NCBI GenBank assembly: GCA_029934775.1
Contig: JAOZLO010000199.1
Span: forward strand, 1-5,788
DNA length: 5,788 nucleotides
Source of the DNA: Desulfocapsaceae bacterium
GTDB lineage: Bacteria; Desulfobacterota; Desulfobulbia; Desulfobulbales; Desulfocapsaceae
Direction: 5' to 3'
In this document: one piece after another, positions 1 to 5,072 of the stretch
How positions within the stretch are numbered: position 1 is the stretch's first letter
How the letters are laid out: each line of letters begins with the position of its first letter
Notes under the pieces: model-generated
What the model saw: only the letters and a program-made list of their open reading frames with translations
What the model was told of the DNA's origin: nothing
The model's database searches: none
Translations under genes and position numbers: made by a program

Positions 1-81
1 AAAAAAATACGCTTCCGATATTATACACCCCGGGAGATTAGCGAGTTTATGAAGACCACTCTGGAGGAAGACTCAAAATAA
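1..81 (+). CDS. C-terminal end of an unidentified protein (partial)
   Basis: An open frame runs in from the left edge and stops at TAA 79-81. It encodes 26 residues rich in charged and aromatic side chains, beginning KKIRFRYYTPREIS and ending EEDSK. The composition looks like a real protein tail, but the piece is too short to assign to a family. It lies on the same strand as the HU gene, 87 bases upstream of it, so the two could share a transcript. It could also be a chance frame. Confidence 0.4.
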   Translation, partial: KKIRFRYYTPREISEFMKTTLEEDSK

Positions 82-168
82 CCTTGCAATATTTCAGGAG
101 TTCTACTATTTCAGCAGGGAGCGTCTTTCAGACTAAAACAGGTTCACAGAATAAGAATAGGAGAAAAC

Positions 169-441
169 ATGAACAAGAGTGATCTGGTAGAAAAAGTGGC
201 AAAAGATTGTAATATGAGTAAGGCGATAGCCGATCAAGCTTTGAGCAGTGTTCTTGGAGCAATTACCGGTGCCGTGGCAGAAGGCGATAAAATCACTCTG
301 ATTGGTTTTGGTACTTTTTCCGTTACAAAACGCGCTTCCCGTGAAGGACGCAATCCCCAGACTGGCAAAACCATACAGATACCCGCAAAGAATGTCGTCA
401 AATTCAAGGCCGGAAAAAAATTTGCTGATGCGGCAAACTAA
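169..441 (+). CDS. hup: HU-type DNA-binding protein
   Basis: The product is 90 residues, the normal length for HU, a small dimeric histone-like protein that bends and compacts DNA in the nucleoid. The N-terminal half (about 1-45) is the helical dimerisation part. GFGTF at 46-50 is the typical entry to the beta arms, and GRNPQTG at 60-66 is the family signature, with the arm proline at 63 that intercalates into DNA. The C-terminal stretch ends in a lysine-rich FKAGKKF segment. The ATG start is supported by AGGAG at 159-163, five bases upstream, and by the canonical MNKSDLVEKVA opening. I see no convincing promoter in 82-158; a TTGCAA at 84-89 lacks a good -10 partner. No terminator follows the gene: its stop is only six bases from the end of an opposing recombinase remnant. 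HU versus IHF: the arm and N-terminus fit HU better. Confidence 0.96.
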   Translation: MNKSDLVEKVAKDCNMSKAIADQALSSVLGAITGAVAEGDKITLIGFGTFSVTKRASREGRNPQTGKTIQIPAKNVVKFKAGKKFADAAN

Positions 442-447
442 TCCAGA

Positions 448-645
448 TCAGTGACTCTTTTTGTCTTGCTTCTGCCCCAGTGAACCAATGTTGTCGATGG
501 CTGCAAGTTTGTAGTCATGAAGCAGATGGGTATAACGCTGAACCATTTGCAAGGTTCTATGCCCTAAGATATCGGCAAGGGTGCGGATATTAACCCCGGA
601 CATAATCAAATGACTGGCAGCCGTATGTCGGAGAAAATCCAAACG
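448..645 (-). pseudogene. Tyrosine recombinase (phage-type integrase), C-terminal remnant A
   Basis: About 65 codons remain of a gene that would normally be about 300-400 codons. The frame contains LRHTAASHLI, then LADILGHRTLQM, then VQRYTHL. This is the conserved end of the tyrosine-recombinase catalytic domain: the box II arginine (RHT), the LGH histidine and the nucleophilic tyrosine (codon 532-534). The C-terminus (ending KQDKKSH) looks natural. The frame is lost on the N-terminal side exactly at a 22-bp palindrome (634-655), beyond which it reads antisense through remnant B. The position where HxxR normally has histidine is aspartate (LDFLRHT). There is no start codon with a ribosome site, and the N-terminal arm-binding and core-binding domains are absent, so the remnant cannot be an active enzyme. 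It probably comes from an integrated phage or genomic island. Confidence 0.88.
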
Positions 646-655
646 TTTGGATTTT
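634..655. repeat. Perfect 22-bp palindrome at the junction of the two recombinase remnants
   Basis: The sequence is self-complementary over 22 bases, centred between 644 and 645 (core CCAAACGTTTGG flanked by AAAAT and ATTTT). Beyond it the symmetry continues in imperfect form to about 623 and 666, because both remnants encode the same RLDF(L/I)RHT motif in opposite directions. Each strand therefore reads KRLDF out of the centre. This marks a rearrangement junction. Confidence 0.9.
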
Positions 656-865
656 ATTCGGCATACATTCGCCAGCTTACTAATATCTGTTAATGTCCCT
701 CTGGTGGCAGTAAAAGAAGCGATGGGCCACCACTCTATACAGATGACTGTGGACGTGTACGGTCAATTTATTAATGCTGGTGGAGAAGGAATTACTACGG
801 TCTTGGATAGCACCCAAACGGCACCTATGTGCACCCAGAAAAAAGAAAAGGTTTTGAATCCTTAA
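644..865 (+). pseudogene. Tyrosine recombinase, C-terminal remnant B (different subfamily from A)
   Basis: The frame reads LDFIRHTFASLLI, then VAVKEAMGHHSIQMTVDVYGQF, followed by a polar tail that ends at TAA 863-865. The order R (RHT), H (MGH), Y (codon 758-760) is again the end of a tyrosine-recombinase catalytic domain, here with the 'GHxSIQ(I/M)TxDxYG' style common in phage and island integrases. The sequence is clearly different from remnant A beyond the RHT motif, so these are two distinct genes and not copies of one. As in A, the HxxR histidine is replaced by aspartate and the N-terminal part is missing at the palindrome. The last codons overlap the terminator of the opposing tRNA-Leu gene. 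Such genes commonly lie beside the tRNA they integrate into, which fits the tRNA 25 bases downstream. It is inactive as it stands. Confidence 0.85.
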
Positions 866-880
866 TGAATTCAAAACCTT
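839..880 (-). terminator. Rho-independent terminator of tRNA-Leu
   Basis: Read on the minus strand, a perfect 12-bp stem (arms 869-880 and 848-859, AAGGTTTTGAAT pairing with ATTCAAAACCTT, nine-base loop) is followed directly by a T-rich run (TTCTTTTC). It begins 10 bases past the tRNA 3' end. On the plus strand no T-run follows, so it works for the tRNA. Remnant B's last codons and stop lie inside it. Confidence 0.85.
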
Positions 881-890
881 ATACTGGCAT

Positions 891-977
891 TGGTGCCGAA
901 GGGGAGACTCGAACTCCCACGAGGATACCCCCACTAGACCCTGAACCTAGCGCGTCTACCAATTCCGCCACTTCGGC
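891..977 (-). tRNA. tRNA-Leu, anticodon CAG
   Basis: The 87-base minus-strand gene folds as a class II tRNA. It has a perfect 7-bp acceptor stem (GCCGAAG with CTTCGGC), a D arm containing AATTGGTAGACGC, and the anticodon arm CTAGG-TTCAGGG-TCTAG with anticodon CAG (plus-strand 941-943). A long variable arm is followed by the T arm GGGAG-TTCGAGT-CTCCC, discriminator base A and an encoded CCA. The long variable arm and A73 fit leucine, and the tRNA decodes CUG. It is transcribed away from ribF, with its own promoter and terminator. tRNA 3' ends are common integration sites, and recombinase remnants lie just beyond this one. Confidence 0.97.
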
Positions 978-986
978 AAGTGCGGT

Positions 987-1017
987 AGAATATGAACGCT
1001 GAGCAGAATTTTGTCAA
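987..1017 (-). promoter_or_regulatory. Sigma-70-type promoter for tRNA-Leu
   Basis: On the minus strand a perfect TTGACA (plus-strand 1012-1017) is followed after 17 bases by CATATT (989-994). An overlapping TATTCT (987-992) would give a 19-base spacer. Transcription would start a few bases before the mature tRNA 5' end at 977. The region between this promoter and ribF shows no equally good promoter for ribF. Confidence 0.75.
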
Positions 1018-1062
1018 GACTTTCTTGTTTTAGCGAAGAAAAAAATAAACTTTGTTGGACCT

Positions 1063-2025
1063 ATGAAAATATATAGAGAAATTAAAGAACCCTTTTTAAA
1101 TGCATGTGTGACCATTGGAAATTTTGATGGGGTTCATTCGGGCCATCAGCAGCTGTTTTCCCGGGTTGTTGAAAAAGCGCGGAAAAGAGGCGGAACGAGT
1201 ATTGCGATAACGTTTGATCCGCACCCACTTCAAATTTTGCTGCCTGGTGGAATTAAACTTATTTCGACGTGCGAACAGAAGATCGAACTTATTGAGATGG
1301 CAGGTATTGATATCTTACTGATCGTCCCTTTTTCTGAGGAGTACGCTAAGACAACAGCGGATCATTTCGTTGCCGATCTGCTTGTAAAAAGGCTTGGAAC
1401 TCAGGAGTTAGTCATTGGTTATGACTATGCTTTTGGCAAGGGGAGAAGTGGAAATATTGATTTTATAAAAAAACAGGGGAAGATCTTAGGCTTTTCTGTG
1501 GATGTGGTTGAGGCACATTACGAGCAGAACCAACTTGTCAGTTCATCCAGAATACGACAGCTTGTCATTGAGGGGAGGATGGCTGATGCCAGGTTTCTTT
1601 TGGGGCGGCATTATCAAATTCGGGGGACTGTTCAGGTTGGCAAACAACGGGGTGGTAAAGAGGTTGGTTTTCCTACCGCCAACTTGAAGCTTGAGGAAGA
1701 GGATCTGGTCCCTAAGCGTGGGGTTTATGTCACGCAGGTTATTTGTGATGGCAAGTGTTATGGAGGGATCTTGAATATCGGATATAATCCAACATTTGGT
1801 GAAGAACAATTGGTCGTGGAAACCCATATTTTTGATTTTAACAGGGATATTTACGGGAGACCAATAAAACTCAATCTCCTCAAATTTCTAAGAAGTGAGA
1901 AGAAATTTTCAGGGGTGAAAGAATTGTCTGAGCAGATAGTGAAGGACGTGGTGATAGCCAAAGAAGTTTTGACCACTCAGCAGAAAGAACTGACGATGTC
2001 ATGTTCGGAGAGGTTTAATCAGTAA
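1063..2025 (+). CDS. ribF: Bifunctional riboflavin kinase / FAD synthetase RibF
   Basis: The enzyme phosphorylates riboflavin to FMN and adenylates FMN to FAD in the cytoplasm. The 320 residues match the usual length. The N-terminal nucleotidyltransferase domain (about 1-165) shows TIGNFDGVHSGHQ (17-29), with the HxGH-type nucleotide-binding motif, then FDPHP (51-55), GYDYAFGKGRSGN (119-131) and SSSRIRQLV (160-168). The C-terminal riboflavin kinase domain shows GFPTAN (202-207), PKRGVYVT (217-224), NIGYNPTFG (238-246) and ETHIFDFNRDIYG (253-265), where E253 is the expected catalytic base. The ATG start gives the standard MKIYRE opening. The ribosome site is weak (TTGGA at about 1055-1059), and no in-frame alternative start is visible just upstream. 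The gene is divergent from tRNA-Leu. I found no FMN riboswitch in front of it and no clear terminator after it. The polar tail after about 305 is less conserved. Confidence 0.97.
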   Translation: MKIYREIKEPFLNACVTIGNFDGVHSGHQQLFSRVVEKARKRGGTSIAITFDPHPLQILLPGGIKLISTCEQKIELIEMAGIDILLIVPFSEEYAKTTADHFVADLLVKRLGTQELVIGYDYAFGKGRSGNIDFIKKQGKILGFSVDVVEAHYEQNQLVSSSRIRQLVIEGRMADARFLLGRHYQIRGTVQVGKQRGGKEVGFPTANLKLEEEDLVPKRGVYVTQVICDGKCYGGILNIGYNPTFGEEQLVVETHIFDFNRDIYGRPIKLNLLKFLRSEKKFSGVKELSEQIVKDVVIAKEVLTTQQKELTMSCSERFNQ

Positions 2026-2257
2026 TTTGATCGCGTCTTCTACCTGGTTTCATTCATTTTATCTCTATTGTTTCAGTATGTTGTGTTTTATATTGTTCTT
2101 TCTAATTATTGGCGCTCATTCTTGGGGGGATATGTATTAAAAGTTGTGTTTTCTTCTTGCAAGTAGAGCTAAGGTGTCTATATTGTAGGCGCTCGAAGAA
2201 CAACAAAGTCAATCGATCTGAAAGAGCTTGGCAATCAGGCAATTATGTACATGTATC

Positions 2258-2276
2258 GGAAAAACAAAGTTTTTCC
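2258..2276. repeat. Short perfect hairpin, GGAAAAAC-AAA-GTTTTTCC
   Basis: An 8-bp inverted repeat encloses a three-base loop. Outer TTATG (2243-2247) and CATAA (2276-2280) could add a second stem. There is no T-run after it, so it is not a standard terminator. It may be a decayed terminator or protein site, or chance in A/T-rich sequence. Confidence 0.4.
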
Positions 2277-2289
2277 ATAAGCAAAAGAC

Positions 2290-2346
2290 AGGCTGTAGAC
2301 TGAAGGCTGTTAGCCTAAAAGCCTACAGCCTAAAAAGCTTCAGCCT
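2290..2346. repeat. Cluster of degenerate AGGCTG(A/T)AG-type repeats in both orientations
   Basis: AGGCTGTAG (2290-2298) is repeated in inverse as CTACAGCCT (2323-2331). Between them AGGCT-GTT-AGCCT (2304-2316) forms a small hairpin, and AGCTTCAGCCT (2336-2346) is a further inverted variant that can pair with CTGAAG (2300-2305). Seen on the minus strand this is a run of AGGCTGAAG, AGGCTGTAG and AGGCTAACAG units separated by T-runs. Spacing is irregular and units are short, which excludes CRISPR. I recall similar intergenic repeats in other Desulfobacterota genomes, but cannot verify this here. Confidence 0.65.
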
Positions 2347-2396
2347 GCCCGCAGGGCACTATGCACGTATTTTCCCGTTTATCGGGGCAGGTTTTT
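2339..2396 (+). promoter_or_regulatory. Structured leader with competing hairpins upstream of the first TPR gene (motif copy 1)
   Basis: Three pairings are possible: a local hairpin TGCCC-GCA-GGGCA (2346-2358), a local hairpin CCCG-TTTAT-CGGG (2374-2386), and a long-range stem CCTGCCC (2344-2350) with GGGCAGG (2385-2391). The third excludes the other two and is followed immediately by TTTTT (2392-2396), as in an intrinsic terminator. The element ends 20 bases before the TPR start codon. It includes the 18-base string 2370-2387 that recurs exactly at 4416-4433. Regulation by attenuation is an inference, and a simple terminator for an upstream transcript is the main alternative. Confidence 0.5.
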
Positions 2397-2415
2397 GAAA
2401 TAAAAGAGGGAAGTT

Positions 2416-3054
2416 ATGGTTGAACAGCTGCAGGAAGATTTGTCAAGAGTAACAGAAGAACTGGAAAATAAATGCAGAGAACATCCTGAGTCTGTAATGG
2501 CCTTTCATCATCTGGGGTTGGTTTATATGAAGGCGGGCCGAGTGGCAGACGCAATTAAAGCTTTAGAGAGAGCAATTGAAATAGATGAACTGAGCAGTGA
2601 AAGCATGATTAATCTCGGTGCAATATATTTTGGGCAGGGAAACCTTGAAAAATCGCAGGAACTAAATGAAAAGGCTATTGCAGTGCAGCCTGAAAGTGCA
2701 CAGGCATATGCCAATTTAGGTTTAATATGGCAGCAGCGAAATGAACTTGAAAATGCTATAGTTTCATATGAGAAGGCCATTCAACATGATCCCAGGTTGG
2801 CCAATGCCTGGATGAATCTGACTTCAGTTCTTACCATGAAGGGTGAAGATGAGCGAGCTGTGAAAGCTGCCAGAAAAGGGCTCGAGTGTGAGCCGGATTC
2901 CCCTCTTGGACACAATAATCTTGCTGTGGCTTTGTATTTTAATGAAAAATTTTCAGAGGCAAAGAAACATCTGGATAAGGCTGGTGAGCTTGGATACTCC
3001 GTAGATCCCAATTTTGCAACAAGTCTTCAGGAAAAAATGGTTGGGGTGGAGTAG
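2416..3054 (+). CDS. TPR-repeat protein, five tandem repeats
   Basis: The 212-residue protein is almost entirely tetratricopeptide repeats at about 26-59, 60-93, 94-127, 128-161 and 162-195. Each carries the usual small and aromatic positions, for example HHLGLVYMKAGRVADAIKALERAIEID and ANLGLIWQQRNELENAIVSYEKAIQHDP. The first 25 residues form a charged, probably coiled helix. There is no signal peptide or membrane segment, so it should be cytoplasmic. TPR stacks are protein-binding scaffolds, and nothing in the sequence names the partner. The ATG start has GAGGG at 2406-2410, five bases upstream. The next gene starts 26 bases after the stop, so the two are probably co-transcribed and may act together. 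Expression may depend on the structured leader that ends 20 bases before the start. TPR identity is certain, but the cellular role is unknown. Confidence 0.93.
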   Translation: MVEQLQEDLSRVTEELENKCREHPESVMAFHHLGLVYMKAGRVADAIKALERAIEIDELSSESMINLGAIYFGQGNLEKSQELNEKAIAVQPESAQAYANLGLIWQQRNELENAIVSYEKAIQHDPRLANAWMNLTSVLTMKGEDERAVKAARKGLECEPDSPLGHNNLAVALYFNEKFSEAKKHLDKAGELGYSVDPNFATSLQEKMVGVE

Positions 3055-3080
3055 CTTTTTCCTTGTTGGATACGTCTTTT

Positions 3081-4208
3081 ATGGCAAAAACAAATATAAA
3101 AACGCGCCCATGGTGTCCGTTTTGTGGTCAAAAGGTAGGCAGGACGTCAGATGCTCCTGAAAGAAAGATGCATGAGTTTCCTGTTGGAAACTGTCAATGT
3201 GGGGCGGTGTATACCTGCGATGTAACTGGCCATAATATCGGTGCCGCTATAGTTGAAACGCTGGTTTATGCGTGTGGTGGTAATGCGGATTTTGCCTGGG
3301 ATTTAGTGCCTGAAGATGATTATTTGACTGGTCGAATTGAAAATTATGATGATCAGACACACCAGGTAGTTGCAAAAAAAAATCTCGATGGGCGCGGTGT
3401 TCGAGGAGTATTATATTTCATTCGATTACATACGGATATTCCTGAAGTCACCGAGAAAATAGCAGAGAAAATTGATGAGATTTCGATAGAATCGAGACTG
3501 TCAAAATCTGCACTGTGTAACGTTCCGATTGAACCGGCTGCTGATGAAAACCGGGTGAGAATAAAGGCCACAAAATTAGTAGTAAAAGATCTGGAGAGCA
3601 AGGGGGATATTGATGCTCTTGTCGCATTCTGCTTTGATGATAAGAAAACTCTCAGACTGATGCAACGGCTTCTGTATGATCCGCTGGAAAGTAAACGTTT
3701 GCATGTGGCCTGGACTATAGGACAGGTTTGTGCCAGAGTCTCCACTCGTGAGCCGGGGCAGGTGTCTGAGTTATTGCATCGTCTGTTCGAGGCATGTTCT
3801 GATTCTGCAGCAACTCCATGGGGGATGATAGAAACTATAGGATGTATAATTTCCATGCGGCCGGATATCTTCGGTGCATTTGCCAGGCATCTCCTTAGTT
3901 ATCTTGGTGACGCTTCAACTCGTTCTCAGGTGTTGTGGGCGTTGGCTGAAATAGCTGAAAATCGTCCGGACTTGATTAGGGACATGCCGTTTTATTCCCT
4001 GTTTGACTTTTTGCAGCACCCCGAACCTCAGGTGCGTGGAAATGCAGTTCGTCTTTTGGGCCGCATAAAGGCAACCGAAGTGGCGGTTCAACTTATGGGT
4101 TTGAGCAGTGATCCGGAAGATTTTTTTCTTTCTATTAATGGAGATATGGTTGCCTCAACTGTTGCGACCGAGGCATTAATAGCAGTACAAGCTATAAAGG
4201 AATGCTAG
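3081..4208 (+). CDS. Zn-ribbon / HEAT-like protein of the DVU0298 type
   Basis: The 375-residue protein starts with a probable zinc ribbon: WCPFCGQ (C12, C15) and CQCG (C38, C40), followed by GHNIGAAIVE at about 50-59. A conserved-looking middle block has WDLVPEDDYLTGRIENYD (73-90) and NLDGRGVRGVLYFIRLH (101-117). The C-terminal half (about 190-375) is alpha-helical with HEAT-like repeats, for example RSQVLWALAEIAENRP and PQVRGNAVRLLGRIKA. No signal peptide or membrane segment is seen. I recognise the N-terminal region as resembling the 'DVU0298 family' of sulfate reducers; its biochemical role is unknown to me. I chose ATG 3081, with TTGGA nine bases upstream, because the zinc ribbon begins 11 residues later. 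A TTG at 3063 with GGAG at 3048-3051 would add six residues and cannot be excluded. It follows the TPR gene by 26 bases, and a MITE-like element begins eight bases after its stop. Confidence 0.85.
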   Translation: MAKTNIKTRPWCPFCGQKVGRTSDAPERKMHEFPVGNCQCGAVYTCDVTGHNIGAAIVETLVYACGGNADFAWDLVPEDDYLTGRIENYDDQTHQVVAKKNLDGRGVRGVLYFIRLHTDIPEVTEKIAEKIDEISIESRLSKSALCNVPIEPAADENRVRIKATKLVVKDLESKGDIDALVAFCFDDKKTLRLMQRLLYDPLESKRLHVAWTIGQVCARVSTREPGQVSELLHRLFEACSDSAATPWGMIETIGCIISMRPDIFGAFARHLLSYLGDASTRSQVLWALAEIAENRPDLIRDMPFYSLFDFLQHPEPQVRGNAVRLLGRIKATEVAVQLMGLSSDPEDFFLSINGDMVASTVATEALIAVQAIKEC

Positions 4209-4216
4209 TTATTCAG

Positions 4217-4363
4217 CTAGGAGCTTGGTCGAGAATGCATTTTCCCCAAACTCTTCGTTATTATCTGAAAAATAATGCTCGTCATATCACTTATATGCCT
4301 GTGCTTATTTTTTATAAATGCCTCGATTTGAGAAAAAATGTCTATTCTCGGACAAGCTCCTAG
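4217..4363. mobile_element. MITE-like element with CTAG-bounded terminal inverted repeats
   Basis: The left end CTAGGAGCTTGGTCGAGAAT (4217-4236) matches the reverse complement of the right end (4344-4363) at 18 of 20 positions, and CATTTT follows on both sides after a two-base gap. The interior of about 100 bases is AT-rich and has no gene. CTAG is itself a palindrome, so it may be a four-base target duplication (element 4221-4359, 139 bp) or part of the inverted repeats (147 bp). The structure fits a non-autonomous miniature transposable element inserted eight bases after the stop of the Zn-ribbon gene. No transposase or parent element is in the window. As RNA it would fold into one long hairpin that could affect read-through to the downstream genes. 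Confidence 0.68.
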
Positions 4364-4398
4364 TATCCTGAAATTGGCTAACCACAGGACTGAAACTG

Positions 4399-4438
4399 TT
4401 CAGACGTGCCCCAATTTTTCCCGTTTATCGGGGTCAGG
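4399..4438 (+). promoter_or_regulatory. Leader motif copy 2 upstream of the second TPR gene
   Basis: The 18 bases TTTTCCCGTTTATCGGGG (4416-4433) are identical to 2370-2387. The shared order is wider: TTCAG, then TGCCC, the 18-base core and CAGG occur in both places (here 4399-4403, 4407-4411, 4416-4433, 4435-4438). The core can form CCCG-TTTAT-CGGG, or its GGGG can pair with the upstream CCCC (4409-4412). The motif runs directly into the AGGAGG ribosome site, so either fold could alter access to it. No T-run follows this copy. Confidence 0.5.
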
Positions 4439-4441
4439 AGG
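4436..4441 (+). promoter_or_regulatory. Strong ribosome-binding site that fixes the second TPR start at 4450
   Basis: AGGAGG lies eight bases before ATG 4450 but only two bases before the in-frame GTG 4444. The spacing supports ATG 4450 as the start. The site begins two bases after the GGGG of the shared leader hairpin. Confidence 0.75.
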
Positions 4442-4449
4442 AAGTGGTA

Positions 4450-5052
4450 ATGAGTAGTAAACTTCAGGATATCAATTCGATATCCCCCGCAGCGAACAAT
4501 TTACAGGAGAAGGAATCGTCTGATCCTGTCCAGGCTGAATTTGAAGAAGGAAAACGGTTTCTCGAGAATAATGAGACAGGACCGGCTGCTGTTGCACTGC
4601 ATAATGCCCTTCTGGGTTTTGAAGAGAAAAATGACCAATCCGGGATTGCGAATGCCTGTAACCAGCTCGGCCTTGTGTGTCTGGCCAGAAATGAGAACGA
4701 AAAGGCTCTGCTCCATTTCAAAAGAGTATATGATATCTGTGATCTGTCCAATGATCGGATGAGTCTTCTGGCTGTATCGAAACAGTGTGTTATTGCTTAC
4801 AGAGGATTGCGGGACTATACTAAGGCCATTGAAAAATGCCTTGATATGCTTGATTGGTACCAGGATAACCGTGATCCCCAGGGTGCTGTTACTACGCTGG
4901 AATTGCTGGCAGAAATTTATACTGATGCGGGGGATGGTTCCAGGGCGGCAGATGCTTATCGAACAGCTGCTTCCATCCATAAAAACTTTCATCACGACAC
5001 TATTGCCGAGAAACTTGTTGAAAAAGCAGCAAACCTGGAAATCAATTCCTGA
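4450..5052 (+). CDS. TPR-repeat protein, about four repeats
   Basis: The protein has 200 residues. After a polar, probably disordered N-terminus (1-25) it holds about four tetratricopeptide-like repeats at roughly 27-61, 64-98, 104-138 and 144-178. Recognisable cores are GIANACNQLGLVCLARNENEKALLHFKRV and TTLELLAEIYTDAGDGSRAADAYRTAASI. The repeats are longer and less regular than in the upstream TPR protein, more like the 36-40 residue variants seen in regulators and adaptor proteins. There is no signal peptide or membrane helix, so it is probably a cytoplasmic scaffold with an unknown partner. It is not a recent duplicate of the first TPR gene. Start choice rests on AGGAGG eight bases before ATG 4450. 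ribE begins 20 bases after its stop, which suggests a shared transcript. It is preceded by a MITE-like element and the shared 18-base motif. Confidence 0.9.
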   Translation: MSSKLQDINSISPAANNLQEKESSDPVQAEFEEGKRFLENNETGPAAVALHNALLGFEEKNDQSGIANACNQLGLVCLARNENEKALLHFKRVYDICDLSNDRMSLLAVSKQCVIAYRGLRDYTKAIEKCLDMLDWYQDNRDPQGAVTTLELLAEIYTDAGDGSRAADAYRTAASIHKNFHHDTIAEKLVEKAANLEINS

Positions 5053-5072
5053 CCCAAATGGAGTAAATTTCG

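Larger units (their letters stand above)
2026..2415. other. Long intergenic region with repeats and hairpins, no convincing gene
   Basis: These 390 bases separate ribF from the first TPR gene. The left half (2026-2200) is AT-rich with T-runs and holds only weak promoter-like strings, such as TTGTTT 2068-2073 with TATATT 2089-2094 at a short 15-base spacing. The right half contains a small hairpin (2258-2276), a cluster of AGGCTG-type repeats (2290-2346) and a structured leader (2339-2396). I see no RNA family that I can name. One 64-codon open frame (2109-2303) lacks a ribosome site and protein-like composition. Confidence 0.7.

Noticed and set aside
442..470. A direct repeat of the tRNA-Leu 3' end marking the far attachment site next to HU
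   Set aside because: I compared this stretch by eye with 891-915 and found no matching segment.
978..1062. A possible FMN riboswitch before ribF, and likewise before ribE
   Set aside because: I could not find the conserved FMN-aptamer blocks in 978-1062, 2026-2415 or 4209-4449, and the leader before ribF is too short.
2109..2303. A 64-codon plus-strand open frame starting with TTG between ribF and the first TPR gene
   Set aside because: It has no ribosome site, and its composition is unlike its neighbours. It runs into the repeat cluster and resembles no family I know.
2290..2346. The repeat cluster as a CRISPR remnant
   Set aside because: Units are 9-12 bases, occur in mixed orientation and have no spacers of constant length.
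3063..3083. TTG 3063 as the start of the Zn-ribbon/HEAT protein
   Set aside because: ATG 3081 gives a compact N-terminus just before the zinc ribbon. The TTG adds only six unremarkable residues, though GGAG at 3048-3051 means it is not fully excluded.
3353..3856. A 167-codon minus-strand open frame opposite the Zn-ribbon/HEAT gene
   Set aside because: It lies wholly antisense to a well-supported gene and shows cysteine/serine-rich shadow composition without motifs.
4444..4446. GTG 4444 as the start of the second TPR protein
   Set aside because: It is only two bases from AGGAGG, too close for initiation. ATG 4450 is at the ideal distance.
4501..4995. A 164-codon minus-strand open frame opposite the second TPR gene
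   Set aside because: It is antisense to a clear TPR protein with a strong ribosome site, and has no recognisable domain or own start signals.
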